NCBI RefSeq assembly: GCF_902859805.1
Contig: NZ_CADIKC010000011.1
Span: forward strand, 1 to 64,000
DNA length: 64,000 nucleotides
Source: Paraburkholderia sediminicola
Lineage (GTDB): Bacteria > Pseudomonadota > Gammaproteobacteria > Burkholderiales > Burkholderiaceae
Direction of reading: 5' to 3'
The translations under genes and the position numbers were made by a program. The notes below the pieces were generated by a model, which worked only from the letters and a program-made list of their open reading frames with translations, had not been told where the DNA came from and did no database searches. Shown piece by piece: positions 1-8,254 of this stretch (the first letter of the stretch is position 1; each line of letters begins with the position of its first letter).

Positions 1-64
1 CCATCTTCATCGCAAAGATCACGCCGCGCTCTTCGGCGCTCAGATGTTCGTATATTTTTCCCAT
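1..64 (-). CDS. IS30-family transposase, N-terminal fragment (runs off the left edge)
   Basis: Reading leftwards from an ATG at 62-64 gives 21 codons beginning MGKIYEHLSAEERG and remaining open to the window edge. This short start, with the LSAEERG segment, matches the N-terminus of IS30-family transposases, just before their helix-turn-helix. IS30 transposases are DDE enzymes that move their own element. Only the first 21 residues lie here, so completeness of the element cannot be judged. The element's end should lie a few tens of bases to the right, probably between 65 and about 110, but I could not match a terminal repeat without the other end. Family recognition rests on a short stretch. 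Confidence 0.65.
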   Translation of the reverse strand, partial: MGKIYEHLSAEERGVIFAMKM

Positions 65-110
65 GCAACGCATCCTAACTGAGGCTGTTGCACTTGTATT
101 TTGAAACCGC

Positions 111-145
111 CCTACTTTTCTTTGCGGCAGGCAAAGAAAAGTAGG
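111..145. repeat. Perfect 15-bp inverted repeat with 5-nt loop (REP-like)
   Basis: Bases 111-125 (CCTACTTTTCTTTGC) are the exact reverse complement of 131-145, separated by GGCAG. A smaller palindrome follows, GCCCC at 150-154 and GGGGC at 160-164. Similar TACTTTTCTTTGC palindromes followed by a GCCCCGCACAGGGGC block recur in intergenic DNA of Burkholderiaceae as I recall them, so this looks like a dispersed repeat. It lies between the transposase fragment and the stop codon of the PepSY gene and could also act as a hairpin at the 3' end of that transcript. Confidence 0.75.
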
Positions 146-252
146 TGCCGCCCCGCACAGGGGCAACGCTAATAGACCACTAACAAATCAAGGAAAGGCC
201 AAAGCCCCAGGAACACGGCCAAACAAGCGCCTAGCAGGCAAAAAACCCCAAG

Positions 253-999
253 TCACGTTAACCCACAAACCACAGCGGCAACCACCGAGCCGCCAACCAA
301 CACCACACCCACAATCCGCCGCTTATTCAACTCAGTCCACAACAAGACCCCAGTCAGGGACAGCAGAATCATTCCACCAGCAATCGTATCGATCAACAAA
401 ACCCATCCAACACTTAACCCCACACCACGATGCAAATTATTCATCGTAGTCAGAAACGAATTCTGCGTGCGTTTCACCGCTACAAACCCATTCCCAACCC
501 AATACTCCGCCTGCACATTCTGACCCGGCCCAAAAATCCCGACTTGCCAGAACTCCGGCTGCATCGCACTGCGATCCCCCCATGCCACCGGATGCGCCGG
601 CTCGCGTTTCACCTTCCCCGGCTTGCCGTCGATCTTTAATTCGCCCTTGAGCCACTTCGCCATCTCCATCGGCGAACCCAGCTTCTTCTGCGGCACGGGA
701 ATCTGCATCTCCTCGACCTGAGGCTCGCCCGACGACACCTTCAACGGTCCGCCCCGATGATTCAGCAAAAACCCCGTCGCACCAAACATCAGCCCCAACA
801 CCGCGCCCCACAGACCTACCCAGCCGTGCACCTTGCGCAACCACTTGATGAAATTCGCCCGCCGCGAACGCTGGCGCCGCGCCGCCTGCTCGGCGTCGTC
901 CATCAGATGATGACCGCGCTCCGGCCTATGTGCCGTGTATTGCGTGCCTCCACCAGCAGGAGGTTTCATATCGATCGAATCAGGCGCGTTCACATCCAT
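253..999 (-). CDS. PepSY-associated transmembrane protein
   Basis: A 248-residue predicted inner-membrane protein. A cytoplasmic N-terminus ends in a basic stretch (RRQRSRR), then comes a membrane segment at about residues 57-79 containing KVHGWVGLWG, a periplasmic domain of about 110 residues, and two C-terminal membrane segments (about 195-220 and 228-247). The KxHxWxG entry and the LHRG...G motif before the second segment are typical of PepSY-associated TM helix proteins, often found beside siderophore receptors and iron uptake genes. I chose the ATG at 999 because GGAG lies just upstream; ATGs at 969 and 903 are alternatives. A Fur-like site about 190 bp upstream supports an iron link. 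No receptor gene is next to it; the IS30 fragment lies downstream. Confidence 0.75.
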   Translation of the reverse strand: MDVNAPDSIDMKPPAGGGTQYTAHRPERGHHLMDDAEQAARRQRSRRANFIKWLRKVHGWVGLWGAVLGLMFGATGFLLNHRGGPLKVSSGEPQVEEMQIPVPQKKLGSPMEMAKWLKGELKIDGKPGKVKREPAHPVAWGDRSAMQPEFWQVGIFGPGQNVQAEYWVGNGFVAVKRTQNSFLTTMNNLHRGVGLSVGWVLLIDTIAGGMILLSLTGVLLWTELNKRRIVGVVLVGGSVVAAVVCGLT

Positions 1000-1088
1000 G
1001 CTCCAGGCGCAGCAAGTTAAACCCCCGCCGTCAGGCAGCGACAAGGCGCTCGCGCTCACCAGCGGTAAAGGAAAGTTCGAAAAGAAGG

Positions 1089-1125
1089 GCCGGACAGACC
1101 CGGCTTGCGGTCCAGGCCGTCCGGC
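1089..1125. other. Hairpin in the PepSY/transglutaminase divergent intergenic region
   Basis: GCCGGAC at 1089-1095 pairs with GTCCGGC at 1119-1125 around a 23-nt loop. It lies inside the 325-bp divergent region 1000-1324, which has no convincing gene. Apart from this hairpin and the Fur-like box I see no further feature in the gap. It has no T-run on either strand, so it is not an obvious terminator. Confidence 0.4.
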
Positions 1126-1191
1126 TGAGAGGCTGGCTGGCAGTCACAGAGGAGGAGAAATGTGACAGAAAGCTGGCGGCGCCTTTCAATT

Positions 1192-1210
1192 GAGAATGGC
1201 TATCATTACA
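1192..1210. promoter_or_regulatory. Fur-box-like operator
   Basis: GAGAATGGCTATCATTACA matches 13 of 19 positions of the Fur consensus GATAATGATAATCATTATC, including an intact ATCATTA half. It sits in the divergent region, about 190 bp upstream of the PepSY start (minus strand) and 115 bp upstream of the transglutaminase start (plus strand). Fur with ferrous iron would repress whichever promoter overlaps it. PepSY-type proteins are commonly iron-regulated, so that gene is the likelier target. Match by eye only. Confidence 0.55.
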
Positions 1211-1324
1211 CAGTTAGGGCATTTGCTCAATCGCAATGCTCGGTATCCCCTTGACATCCGTGCGGCGCAAACCGACTCTAACTGGCGATCCCGTCAACGT
1301 TGCCGTTCCGGATACCTGCCCGCC

Positions 1325-3226
1325 ATGCGCCTCACCTCTTTGGTCTGTCTTGCCTCTCTCGGCTGGCTTGCCGGCGTCCATGGCGCGAGCGCGAGCATCG
1401 CGGCCAAACTGGACGATCCCTATACCAACGAAGGTGAAACGCAGACCTTCACCGTCAACGCAGACGGCTCCTTCTCGAAGCTCGATTCGATGACGCTGCA
1501 CGTGAACAACGAAGCAGGCGTCGCGCGAGTGGCGCAGCAATACGTCTGGTTCAACCGCAATATGGCCGACGTGCAGATCATCGAGGCCTACACGACCACC
1601 GCCGACGGCGTGCGTCACGACGTGCAGCCCGATCAGATCCGCGACGTGCAGGAAGCGCGCTCGTTCGACGCGCCGATGTTCCAGGACATCCAGGAAAAGG
1701 TGATCGTGTTCCCCGCCGTCGAACCCGGCTCGCGCGTGCACCTCACCTATCGCAAGACGCAAAAGCAGCCGATCGAGCCGGGCGAGTTCAGCGACTTCAC
1801 ACCGCCCGATCTCGCGCCGACCCACAACTTTCACCTCATCTACGATCTGCCCGCCGGCAAGCCGCTTTATGCCGACGCACGCGGCTTCACCGCGCTTCAA
1901 CCGGTTACGCGTGACGGCCGCACACGCTACGAATACCGTTACGACAAGGCGCATTTCAGCCGTCTGGAGCGCGGCTCGATCGCGTACGTGTCGTACGGCG
2001 ACCGGCTCATGGTCTCGACCTTTCCGGACTACGCCGCTTTCGCCGCCAGCTACCGGTCGTCCGCCGCCGACCCGAGCGCGCGCGACAGCGCCGTCACGCG
2101 TCTTGCGCAAAACCTCACCGCGCGCGACCACACCCCGCACGACAAAGCCAAAACGCTGTACGACTGGGTGCGCCGCAACGTCCGCTATGTAGCGATCTAT
2201 GTCGGGCGCGGTTCGGTGGTGCCGCACAGTGCAAGCGCGATCCTCGCGAACCGTTATGGCGACTGCAAGGATCACGTCGCGTTGTACGGCGCGATGCTCG
2301 ACGCCGTCGGCGTTCGCAACGAACCGGCCTTGATCAGCAGTGGCTCGATCTACACCTTGCCGAGCGTGCCGGGCTACGGCGTCATCAATCACGTGATCAC
2401 CTGGCTGCCGGATTTGCAGCAATACGTGGACTCGACCGCGTCGAATGTCGAGTTCGGCTTTTTGCCGTCGTCCGACATGAACCGGCCTACCGTCCTCGTC
2501 AATCAGGGGGTGGTCGCGCAAACGCCGGCCACCGAGTTGATGACGCGCAGCACCGACCTGTCGATCAAGCTCGAACCGGATGGCTCGGCGAGCTTCACCT
2601 ATCGGCTGGAAGCATCGGGCGCCACGGCCGAACAGGCGCGCGCGATGTTGCGCACGCAGACGCCCGCGCAACGTGAGGACTCGATCCAGGCGGAGCTGCG
2701 CAGCGCCAACCTGCGCGGCACCGCCACGCTGACCACCAGCGACCTCACCGTCGCCGACGGCCCGCTGACGATCACCATGAAAGGCACGCTCGAAAGTCTG
2801 GTGGTGCCGGGCGCCGCGGCATCGATTCCGGCGCTGACGAGTATGGCCGGCGGGTTCGAGGCGGACACCCGCTACTGGCTCGGCGAACGGCAGCGCACGC
2901 AGCCATTCGTCTGCCACAACCTGGCGTTGCATGAACGCGCGCGCATTGAATTGCCCGCGAATTTCCACGTGCTGGAGATGCCTGAAGCGAAACGAACCCA
3001 GGACCGCTTCGTCGATTTCCAGTCGCAGTACACGTTCGATCCGCTCAGCAACGTGGTGACGATGACGCGCGACGGCGCCACCCATTTCGACAGCGAGGTC
3101 TGCACGCCCGACGACTTCGCGAAAATGCGCCCCGCGATCGAAGCGATCGGGCGCGACGTGCGCGCCGAAGTGATCGTCAAATCGACGCTGGTGGAGTCGT
3201 CGAGCGTGGCGTCGCAGGCGCCGTAA
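1325..3226 (+). CDS. Secreted DUF3857/transglutaminase-like protein
   Basis: A 633-residue protein with a signal peptide (MRLTSLVCLASLGWLAGVHG, cleavage near ASA). The first half matches the DUF3857 domain, followed by a transglutaminase-like core. A papain-like triad is visible: Cys314 in YGDCKDH, His356 in NHVITW and Asp369 in YVDST. The C-terminal third is a beta-rich region of unknown role. Such proteins are exported and may be proteases or amidases rather than cross-linking enzymes; the substrate is unknown. An open frame extends upstream to 1190, but the signal peptide fixes the start at 1325. It is convergent with srkA, 12 bp apart, and no T-rich terminator is visible between them. Confidence 0.85.
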   Translation: MRLTSLVCLASLGWLAGVHGASASIAAKLDDPYTNEGETQTFTVNADGSFSKLDSMTLHVNNEAGVARVAQQYVWFNRNMADVQIIEAYTTTADGVRHDVQPDQIRDVQEARSFDAPMFQDIQEKVIVFPAVEPGSRVHLTYRKTQKQPIEPGEFSDFTPPDLAPTHNFHLIYDLPAGKPLYADARGFTALQPVTRDGRTRYEYRYDKAHFSRLERGSIAYVSYGDRLMVSTFPDYAAFAASYRSSAADPSARDSAVTRLAQNLTARDHTPHDKAKTLYDWVRRNVRYVAIYVGRGSVVPHSASAILANRYGDCKDHVALYGAMLDAVGVRNEPALISSGSIYTLPSVPGYGVINHVITWLPDLQQYVDSTASNVEFGFLPSSDMNRPTVLVNQGVVAQTPATELMTRSTDLSIKLEPDGSASFTYRLEASGATAEQARAMLRTQTPAQREDSIQAELRSANLRGTATLTTSDLTVADGPLTITMKGTLESLVVPGAAASIPALTSMAGGFEADTRYWLGERQRTQPFVCHNLALHERARIELPANFHVLEMPEAKRTQDRFVDFQSQYTFDPLSNVVTMTRDGATHFDSEVCTPDDFAKMRPAIEAIGRDVRAEVIVKSTLVESSSVASQAP

Positions 3227-3238
3227 GACCGCTGCCGC

Positions 3239-4267
3239 TCAAACCGGCCAGAGCGGCCCTTCCTCCATCGCGCCGAGCTGCTCGCGCAGTTCGAGGATGC
3301 GATCTTCCCAATAGCGCTGCGTGTTGAACCACGGAAACGCCGCCGGAAACGCCGGGTCGTCCCAGCGGCGCGCGAGCCACGCCTGGTAGTGAATCAGCCG
3401 CAGCGTGCGCAACGCTTCGACGAGATACAGTTCGCGCGGCTCGAAGTCGCAGAAGTCTTCGTAACCCGCGAGCAGATCCGCCAGCGCACGCGAAGCCTCG
3501 ACGCGATCGCCCGGCAGCAGCAGCCACAAATCCTGCACTGCCGGCCCCATGCGGCTATCGTCGAAGTCGACGAAATGCGGACCTGCGTCGGTCCACAACA
3601 CATTGCTCGGATGACAATCGCCGTGCATTCGCAACATGCGAATATCGCCGGCACGCTCGAAGGCGCGCTCGACGGCTTCAAGCGCGAGATTCACCACGGT
3701 CTGCCACGCGGTGCGCACATCGTCGGGTACAAAGTTGTGCGATAGCAGGAAGTCGCGCGGTTCGTAGCCGAACGTGTTGATGTCGAGCGTCGGGCGTTCG
3801 GTGTAGTTCTGCGTCTGTCCAACCGCATGGATGCGGCCGATGAAACGCCCCAGCCATTCGAGCGTATCGCGACGGTCCAGATCGGGCGCGCGGCCGCCGC
3901 GGCGTTCGAAGATCGAGAAGCGGAAACCGTCGAAGGTATGCAGCGTGCGACCTTCGAAAACACGCGCGGGCACGGCCGGAATCTCACGCGCGGCAAGATC
4001 GGCGACAAAGGCATGTTCTTCGAGAATAGCGGCGTCGGTCCAACGCTCGGGACGATAGAACTTGGCGACCACCGGCGGCCCGTCTTCCACGCCCACCTGG
4101 TACACGCGGTTCTCGTAGCTGTTGAGCGGCAGCATGCGGCCGTCGGTGTACACACCGACGCTGCTGAGCACGCTGTCGAGCGCGTCGAGCACGATTTCCG
4201 GCTTGAGCCGGGCGAAAGGCACGGCGCTATCGGCGCCGTCCTGTGGGTCGAAAATGTCGTCGTTCAT
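3239..4267 (-). CDS. srkA: Stress response kinase A (SrkA/YihE family)
   Basis: 342 residues, close to the family length of about 328. It has the aminoglycoside-phosphotransferase/kinase fold: a catalytic loop HGDCHPSN at 215-222 (Asp217 the likely catalytic base) and a metal-binding FVDFDD at 232-237. The N-terminal LNSYENRVYQVG (48-59) is the ATP-binding strand-loop typical of YihE. In E. coli SrkA is a Ser/Thr kinase that protects against stress-induced death, acting with MazEF and the Cpx response; the target is not known here. It stands alone on the minus strand. Confidence 0.9.
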   Translation of the reverse strand: MNDDIFDPQDGADSAVPFARLKPEIVLDALDSVLSSVGVYTDGRMLPLNSYENRVYQVGVEDGPPVVAKFYRPERWTDAAILEEHAFVADLAAREIPAVPARVFEGRTLHTFDGFRFSIFERRGGRAPDLDRRDTLEWLGRFIGRIHAVGQTQNYTERPTLDINTFGYEPRDFLLSHNFVPDDVRTAWQTVVNLALEAVERAFERAGDIRMLRMHGDCHPSNVLWTDAGPHFVDFDDSRMGPAVQDLWLLLPGDRVEASRALADLLAGYEDFCDFEPRELYLVEALRTLRLIHYQAWLARRWDDPAFPAAFPWFNTQRYWEDRILELREQLGAMEEGPLWPV

Positions 4268-4367
4268 GTCCGCATTGTGCGCCGCGCCGCCGTCAAAGAC
4301 GAGGGCGTCGGCTCACCTTGCGGCTTACAGCCACCTGCAACCACCATGAATCGGACTCAAACCAGCT

Positions 4368-4580
4368 TCAATGCACCTGTGCGCTAGACGGGCGAACCTG
4401 CTCGCCCGTATCGATCAGATCTTCAAGGAAAAAGGGTTCAGTATTCAGATGCTCCGATGTGCCGGGTTCGCCGGCATACCAGGCCACCATAGCCATGTCG
4501 CCGAGAATGCGCATGACAATCCCGCGTGCGCCCTGCGGCACCGCGATATGCACCGATCGGACAATGGAACCGATTTGCAT
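4368..4580 (-). CDS. Small conserved hypothetical protein
   Basis: A 70-residue frame with good coding character and a strong ribosome binding site (GGGGA, 7-8 nt before the ATG at 4580). It begins MQIGSIVRSVHIAVPQGARG, followed by a small-domain pattern containing MVAWYAGEPGTSEHLNTEPF and an acidic C-terminal segment. No signal peptide or membrane segment. I recognise no domain; it looks like a small beta-barrel-like cytosolic protein. It is followed at 100 bp by srkA on the same strand and may be co-transcribed with it. Confidence 0.6.
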   Translation of the reverse strand: MQIGSIVRSVHIAVPQGARGIVMRILGDMAMVAWYAGEPGTSEHLNTEPFFLEDLIDTGEQVRPSSAQVH

Positions 4581-4995
4581 GATGTTTCCCCGTTTCTCCC
4601 ATAGCCGGCTTTATGGTTTCCGCGCCGGTCAAGGTGATGATAAAAGCGCCGCTTCGCCGATAACGTTGCGTACGCACCCAATCTGCTGCGCGTAAGACGC
4701 GTGAGAGGTTCGAGTCATTGTTCCCGTTTTGCGGGGCCATGGAAAGCGCGAACTCGGGGCTCTTCACCCGTCGTTTCGCCCTATTCCCATTACAGCGCGC
4801 CGGGCCGATGATCTGGGCGTAAAGCGTCGTAACGAGACCATCATAAACCCAGCCGGGGCGATATATCAAAATCATGCACCGTCAGAACGATCCTCTGAAT
4901 CCGCCCGTTGCGACAGCCGGCCGCCTTGGCGGCATGCCTCAGGGCCACCGTGTGCGCCACACCGGCGGCGTCGGCTTTCATCCCCTTCACTAGCC
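4581..4995. other. 415-bp divergent intergenic region before the RND operon
   Basis: This stretch must hold promoters for the minus-strand small gene ending at 4368 and for the plus-strand efflux operon. I see no convincing sigma70 hexamer pair and no palindromic operator. The only structure is a 39-codon frame at 4874-4993, listed separately. Confidence 0.4.
4874..4993 (+). CDS. Possible 39-residue upstream ORF, ending 2 nt before the RND permease
   Basis: ATG at 4874 and TAG at 4991-4993, reading MHRQNDPLNPPVATAGRLGG and on to ...GFHPLH. The permease ATG follows at 4996 with no visible Shine-Dalgarno, so terminating ribosomes could reinitiate there. The peptide has no recognisable domain, is Pro/Gly/His-rich and has no strong ribosome site of its own. 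It may be a leader peptide coupled to the operon or a chance frame. Confidence 0.35.
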   Translation: MHRQNDPLNPPVATAGRLGGMPQGHRVRHTGGVGFHPLH

Positions 4996-7900
4996 ATGTG
5001 GATCGTTCGTCTGGCGCTGCGGCGCCCCTATACCTTCGTCGTGCTGGCCCTGCTTTTGCTGATCGTCGGTCCGCTGACGATCCTGCGCACGCCGACCGAC
5101 ATTTTCCCAAATATCGACATTCCGGTGCTGTCGGTGATCTGGTCGTACAACGGCCTGCCCGCCGACGAAATGGAAAAACGCATCGTGCTCAACTACGAGC
5201 GCGGGCTGTCGGTAGCGGTCAACGATATCGAGCACACCGAGTCGACCTCGCTGAACGGCATCGCGGTGATCAAGATCTTTTTTCAACCGCACGCGAATAT
5301 CGATGAAGCGCTCGCCGAAGTCACGGCGCTGTCACAGACGCAATTGCGCTCACTGCCGCCGGGTATCACGCCGCCGAATATCCTGCGCTACAACGCCTCG
5401 ACAGTGCCGATCCTGCGCCTCGCGCTGTCGTCCGCTTCGCTCACCGAGCAGGAGCTGTATGACTTCGGCAATAACTTCCTGAAGACGCAGCTCGCCACCG
5501 TGCCCGGCGCATCCGCACCGTTGCCGTACGGCGGCAAGCAGCGTCAGATCATGGTCGATATCGATTCGCGCAAGCTGCAGGAGCGCAATCTGTCGCCGAT
5601 GGACGTGGTCAACGCCGTCACCGCGCAGAATCTGATCCTGCCCTCGGGCACCGCGAAAATCGGCTCGACTGAATATTCCGTGGAGATGAACGGCAGCCCG
5701 GATTCGCTCGCCGGACTCAATAACATTCCGATCAAATCCACCGCTAACGGCACCGTTTATATCCGCGACGTCGCTCATGTGCGCGACGGCTTCCAGCCGC
5801 AAACCAACATCGTGCGCGTGAACGGCCAGCGCGCCGCCTTGCTGACCATCAACAAAAGCGGCAACACGTCCACGCTCGAAATCGTCGACCGTATCAAGAA
5901 GATGATGCCGACGCTGCGCAATCTCGTGCCGGCTTCGCTGAACATCGATCCCGTAGCCGATCAGTCGCTATTCGTGCGCGCCTCGGTGCAGGGCGTGCTG
6001 CGTGAAGCGCTGATCGCCGCGTGCCTGACCGGTCTGATGATTCTGCTGTTCCTCGGCAACTGGCGCGCGACGTTGATCATCGCCGTGTCGATTCCGCTGT
6101 CGATGATCACCTCGATCATCGCGCTGTCGATGCTCGGCGAAACCATCAACATCATGACCTTGGGCGGGCTCGCGCTCGCGGTCGGCATTCTGGTCGACGA
6201 CGCTACCGTGGCGATCGAAAACATCAGCCATCAACTTGAACAAGGCAAAACGCTGGAGCAGGCGATTCTCGACGGCGCGCATCAGATCGCGATTCCGACA
6301 CTGGTCTCGACCTTATCGATCTGCATCGTGTTCGTGCCGATGTTTCTGCTGACGGGCGTCGCGCATTACCTGTTCATTCCGCTCGCCGAAGCGGTGGTGT
6401 TCGCGATGCTGGCCTCGTATTTCTTCTCGCGTACGCTCGTGCCGACCATGGCGAAGTACCTGCTGCGCCATCACCACAAACCGGCGGACCTGCATCACGC
6501 GCCCGAGCAAATGCGCAATCCGTTCATGCGCGTGCACTATGCCTTCGAGCGCGGCTTCGCACGGTTTCGCGATCGCTATCGCGTGTTTCTCGAGGCACGG
6601 GTTGCGCGACCGGGTCTATTCGTGACGCTGTTTCTCGTCTGCTGTGGCGCGTCGATGTTGCTGATGCCGTTTCTCGGCCGCGACTTTTTCCCGCAAGTCG
6701 ATGCGGGCACCATCGCGCTGCATCTGCGTGCGAAAACCGGCATGCGGGTCGAAGAAACCGCAGTGGTAACCGATCGGGTCGATACGCGGATTCGTCAGTT
6801 GATACCGCCGGGCGAGTTGCATTCACTCATCGACAATATCGGCTTGCCGGTTTCGGGCATTAACCTCTCGTACAGCAACACCGGCACGATCGGCACCTCG
6901 GATTCGGACGTGCTCATTACGCTGAATCCCGATCATCATCCGAGCGCCGACTACGTGCGCACACTGCGGCGCACGCTCACCGACGAATTCCCCGGCGTGC
7001 AGTTCGCCTTCCTGCCCGCGGATATCGTCAGTCAGACACTCAACTTCGGCATGCCCTCGCCGATCGACATTCAGATCGTTGGGCGCGACGTCGCGGGCAA
7101 TCGCGCGTTCGCCGCGCAGTTGCTGAACCGGCTGCGTACCGTGCCGGGTCTTGCCGATGCCCGCATCCAGCAGCCCGCCGATCTGCCGCGCATCTTCATC
7201 GACGTGGACCGTACACGCGCGCAGCAAGCCGGCTTCTCGCAACGCGACATCGCAAGCGATCTGCTGATTACACTGTCCGGCAGCCAGCAGACCACGCCGA
7301 CGTTCTGGCTCAATCCGCGCAACGGCGTCAGCTACAACGTGATCACGGAAGCGCCGCAATACACGATCGATTCGCTGCAATCGCTCGCGAACATTCCGCT
7401 GAATGCCAACGGCCGCAGCAATATCCTCGGCTCGCTCGCCACGATGAAACGCGAAGCGGGCAACGCGGTGCTCACGCACTACAACGCGCAGACCACCATC
7501 GATATTTTCGGCACCGCCGACGGCCGCGATCTCGGCGGCGTCTCCGACGACATCGGCAAGATCATCGACAACGCCAAAGCCGATCTCCCCAAAAGCTCAA
7601 CCATCGAAGTCCGCGGCCAGGTGCAGACCATGAACGATTCGTTTTCGGGCCTGTTCGCGGGTTTGGTATTTGCGATCCTGCTGGTGTATCTGCTGATCGT
7701 AGTGAATTTCCAGTCGTGGCTCGATCCCTTCATCATCATCACAGCGCTGCCGGGCGCGCTCGCGGGCATCGTGTGGATGCTGTTTCTCACGCACACCACG
7801 CTGTCGATTCCGGCGCTGACGGGCGCGATCATGTGTATCGGCATCGCCACCGCGAACTCGATTCTCGTGATCAGCTTTGCACGCGAACAACTGCTGGAAC

Positions 7901-8178
7901 ACGGCGACGCGACGCGTGCGGCAATCGAGGCCGGCTTCACGCGTTTCCGCCCGGTGCTGATGACGGCGCTCGCGATGGTGATCGGTATGGTGCCGATGGC
8001 GACCGGTCTCGGCGAAGGCGGCGAGCAGAATGCGCCGCTCGGGCGCGCGGTGATCGGCGGTTTGACGGTCGGCACTTTAGCTACGCTGATCTTCGTGCCC
8101 GTCGTCTTTTCGATGATTTACCGGCGGCTCGCGGCGCGGCGTCAGCGGGCGGCCGAGCATGTGGTGCAAAAACCATGA
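4996..8178 (+). CDS. RND multidrug efflux permease (inner membrane)
   Basis: 1060 residues, the normal RND length. A first membrane helix (about residues 9-28, FVVLALLLLIVGPLTIL) is followed by a large periplasmic porter domain, a block of helices with GGLALAVGILVDDATVAIENI (the TM4 acidic pair expected for proton relay), a second porter domain and a C-terminal helix block. This is the 2x(TM plus loop) architecture of AcrB/HAE1 transporters, which use proton influx to expel lipophilic compounds. The frame is open to 4729, but homology begins at MWIVRLALRRP. It is the first gene of a three-gene operon with adaptor and outer-membrane channel; substrate unknown, and no regulator gene is adjacent. 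Confidence 0.93.
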   Translation: MWIVRLALRRPYTFVVLALLLLIVGPLTILRTPTDIFPNIDIPVLSVIWSYNGLPADEMEKRIVLNYERGLSVAVNDIEHTESTSLNGIAVIKIFFQPHANIDEALAEVTALSQTQLRSLPPGITPPNILRYNASTVPILRLALSSASLTEQELYDFGNNFLKTQLATVPGASAPLPYGGKQRQIMVDIDSRKLQERNLSPMDVVNAVTAQNLILPSGTAKIGSTEYSVEMNGSPDSLAGLNNIPIKSTANGTVYIRDVAHVRDGFQPQTNIVRVNGQRAALLTINKSGNTSTLEIVDRIKKMMPTLRNLVPASLNIDPVADQSLFVRASVQGVLREALIAACLTGLMILLFLGNWRATLIIAVSIPLSMITSIIALSMLGETINIMTLGGLALAVGILVDDATVAIENISHQLEQGKTLEQAILDGAHQIAIPTLVSTLSICIVFVPMFLLTGVAHYLFIPLAEAVVFAMLASYFFSRTLVPTMAKYLLRHHHKPADLHHAPEQMRNPFMRVHYAFERGFARFRDRYRVFLEARVARPGLFVTLFLVCCGASMLLMPFLGRDFFPQVDAGTIALHLRAKTGMRVEETAVVTDRVDTRIRQLIPPGELHSLIDNIGLPVSGINLSYSNTGTIGTSDSDVLITLNPDHHPSADYVRTLRRTLTDEFPGVQFAFLPADIVSQTLNFGMPSPIDIQIVGRDVAGNRAFAAQLLNRLRTVPGLADARIQQPADLPRIFIDVDRTRAQQAGFSQRDIASDLLITLSGSQQTTPTFWLNPRNGVSYNVITEAPQYTIDSLQSLANIPLNANGRSNILGSLATMKREAGNAVLTHYNAQTTIDIFGTADGRDLGGVSDDIGKIIDNAKADLPKSSTIEVRGQVQTMNDSFSGLFAGLVFAILLVYLLIVVNFQSWLDPFIIITALPGALAGIVWMLFLTHTTLSIPALTGAIMCIGIATANSILVISFAREQLLEHGDATRAAIEAGFTRFRPVLMTALAMVIGMVPMATGLGEGGEQNAPLGRAVIGGLTVGTLATLIFVPVVFSMIYRRLAARRQRAAEHVVQKP

Positions 8179-8254
8179 CGACTCGCACGGCACACGCAAC
8201 GCGAAACACAAGAGGCAGCTTCGACTGCCCATGCATTCTGATAGGGGAAGCTTG

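Noticed and set aside
1214..3085. 623-residue open frame antisense to the transglutaminase gene
   Set aside because: High-GC shadow frame: Arg/Val/His-rich with no motif or start context, against a well-supported gene.
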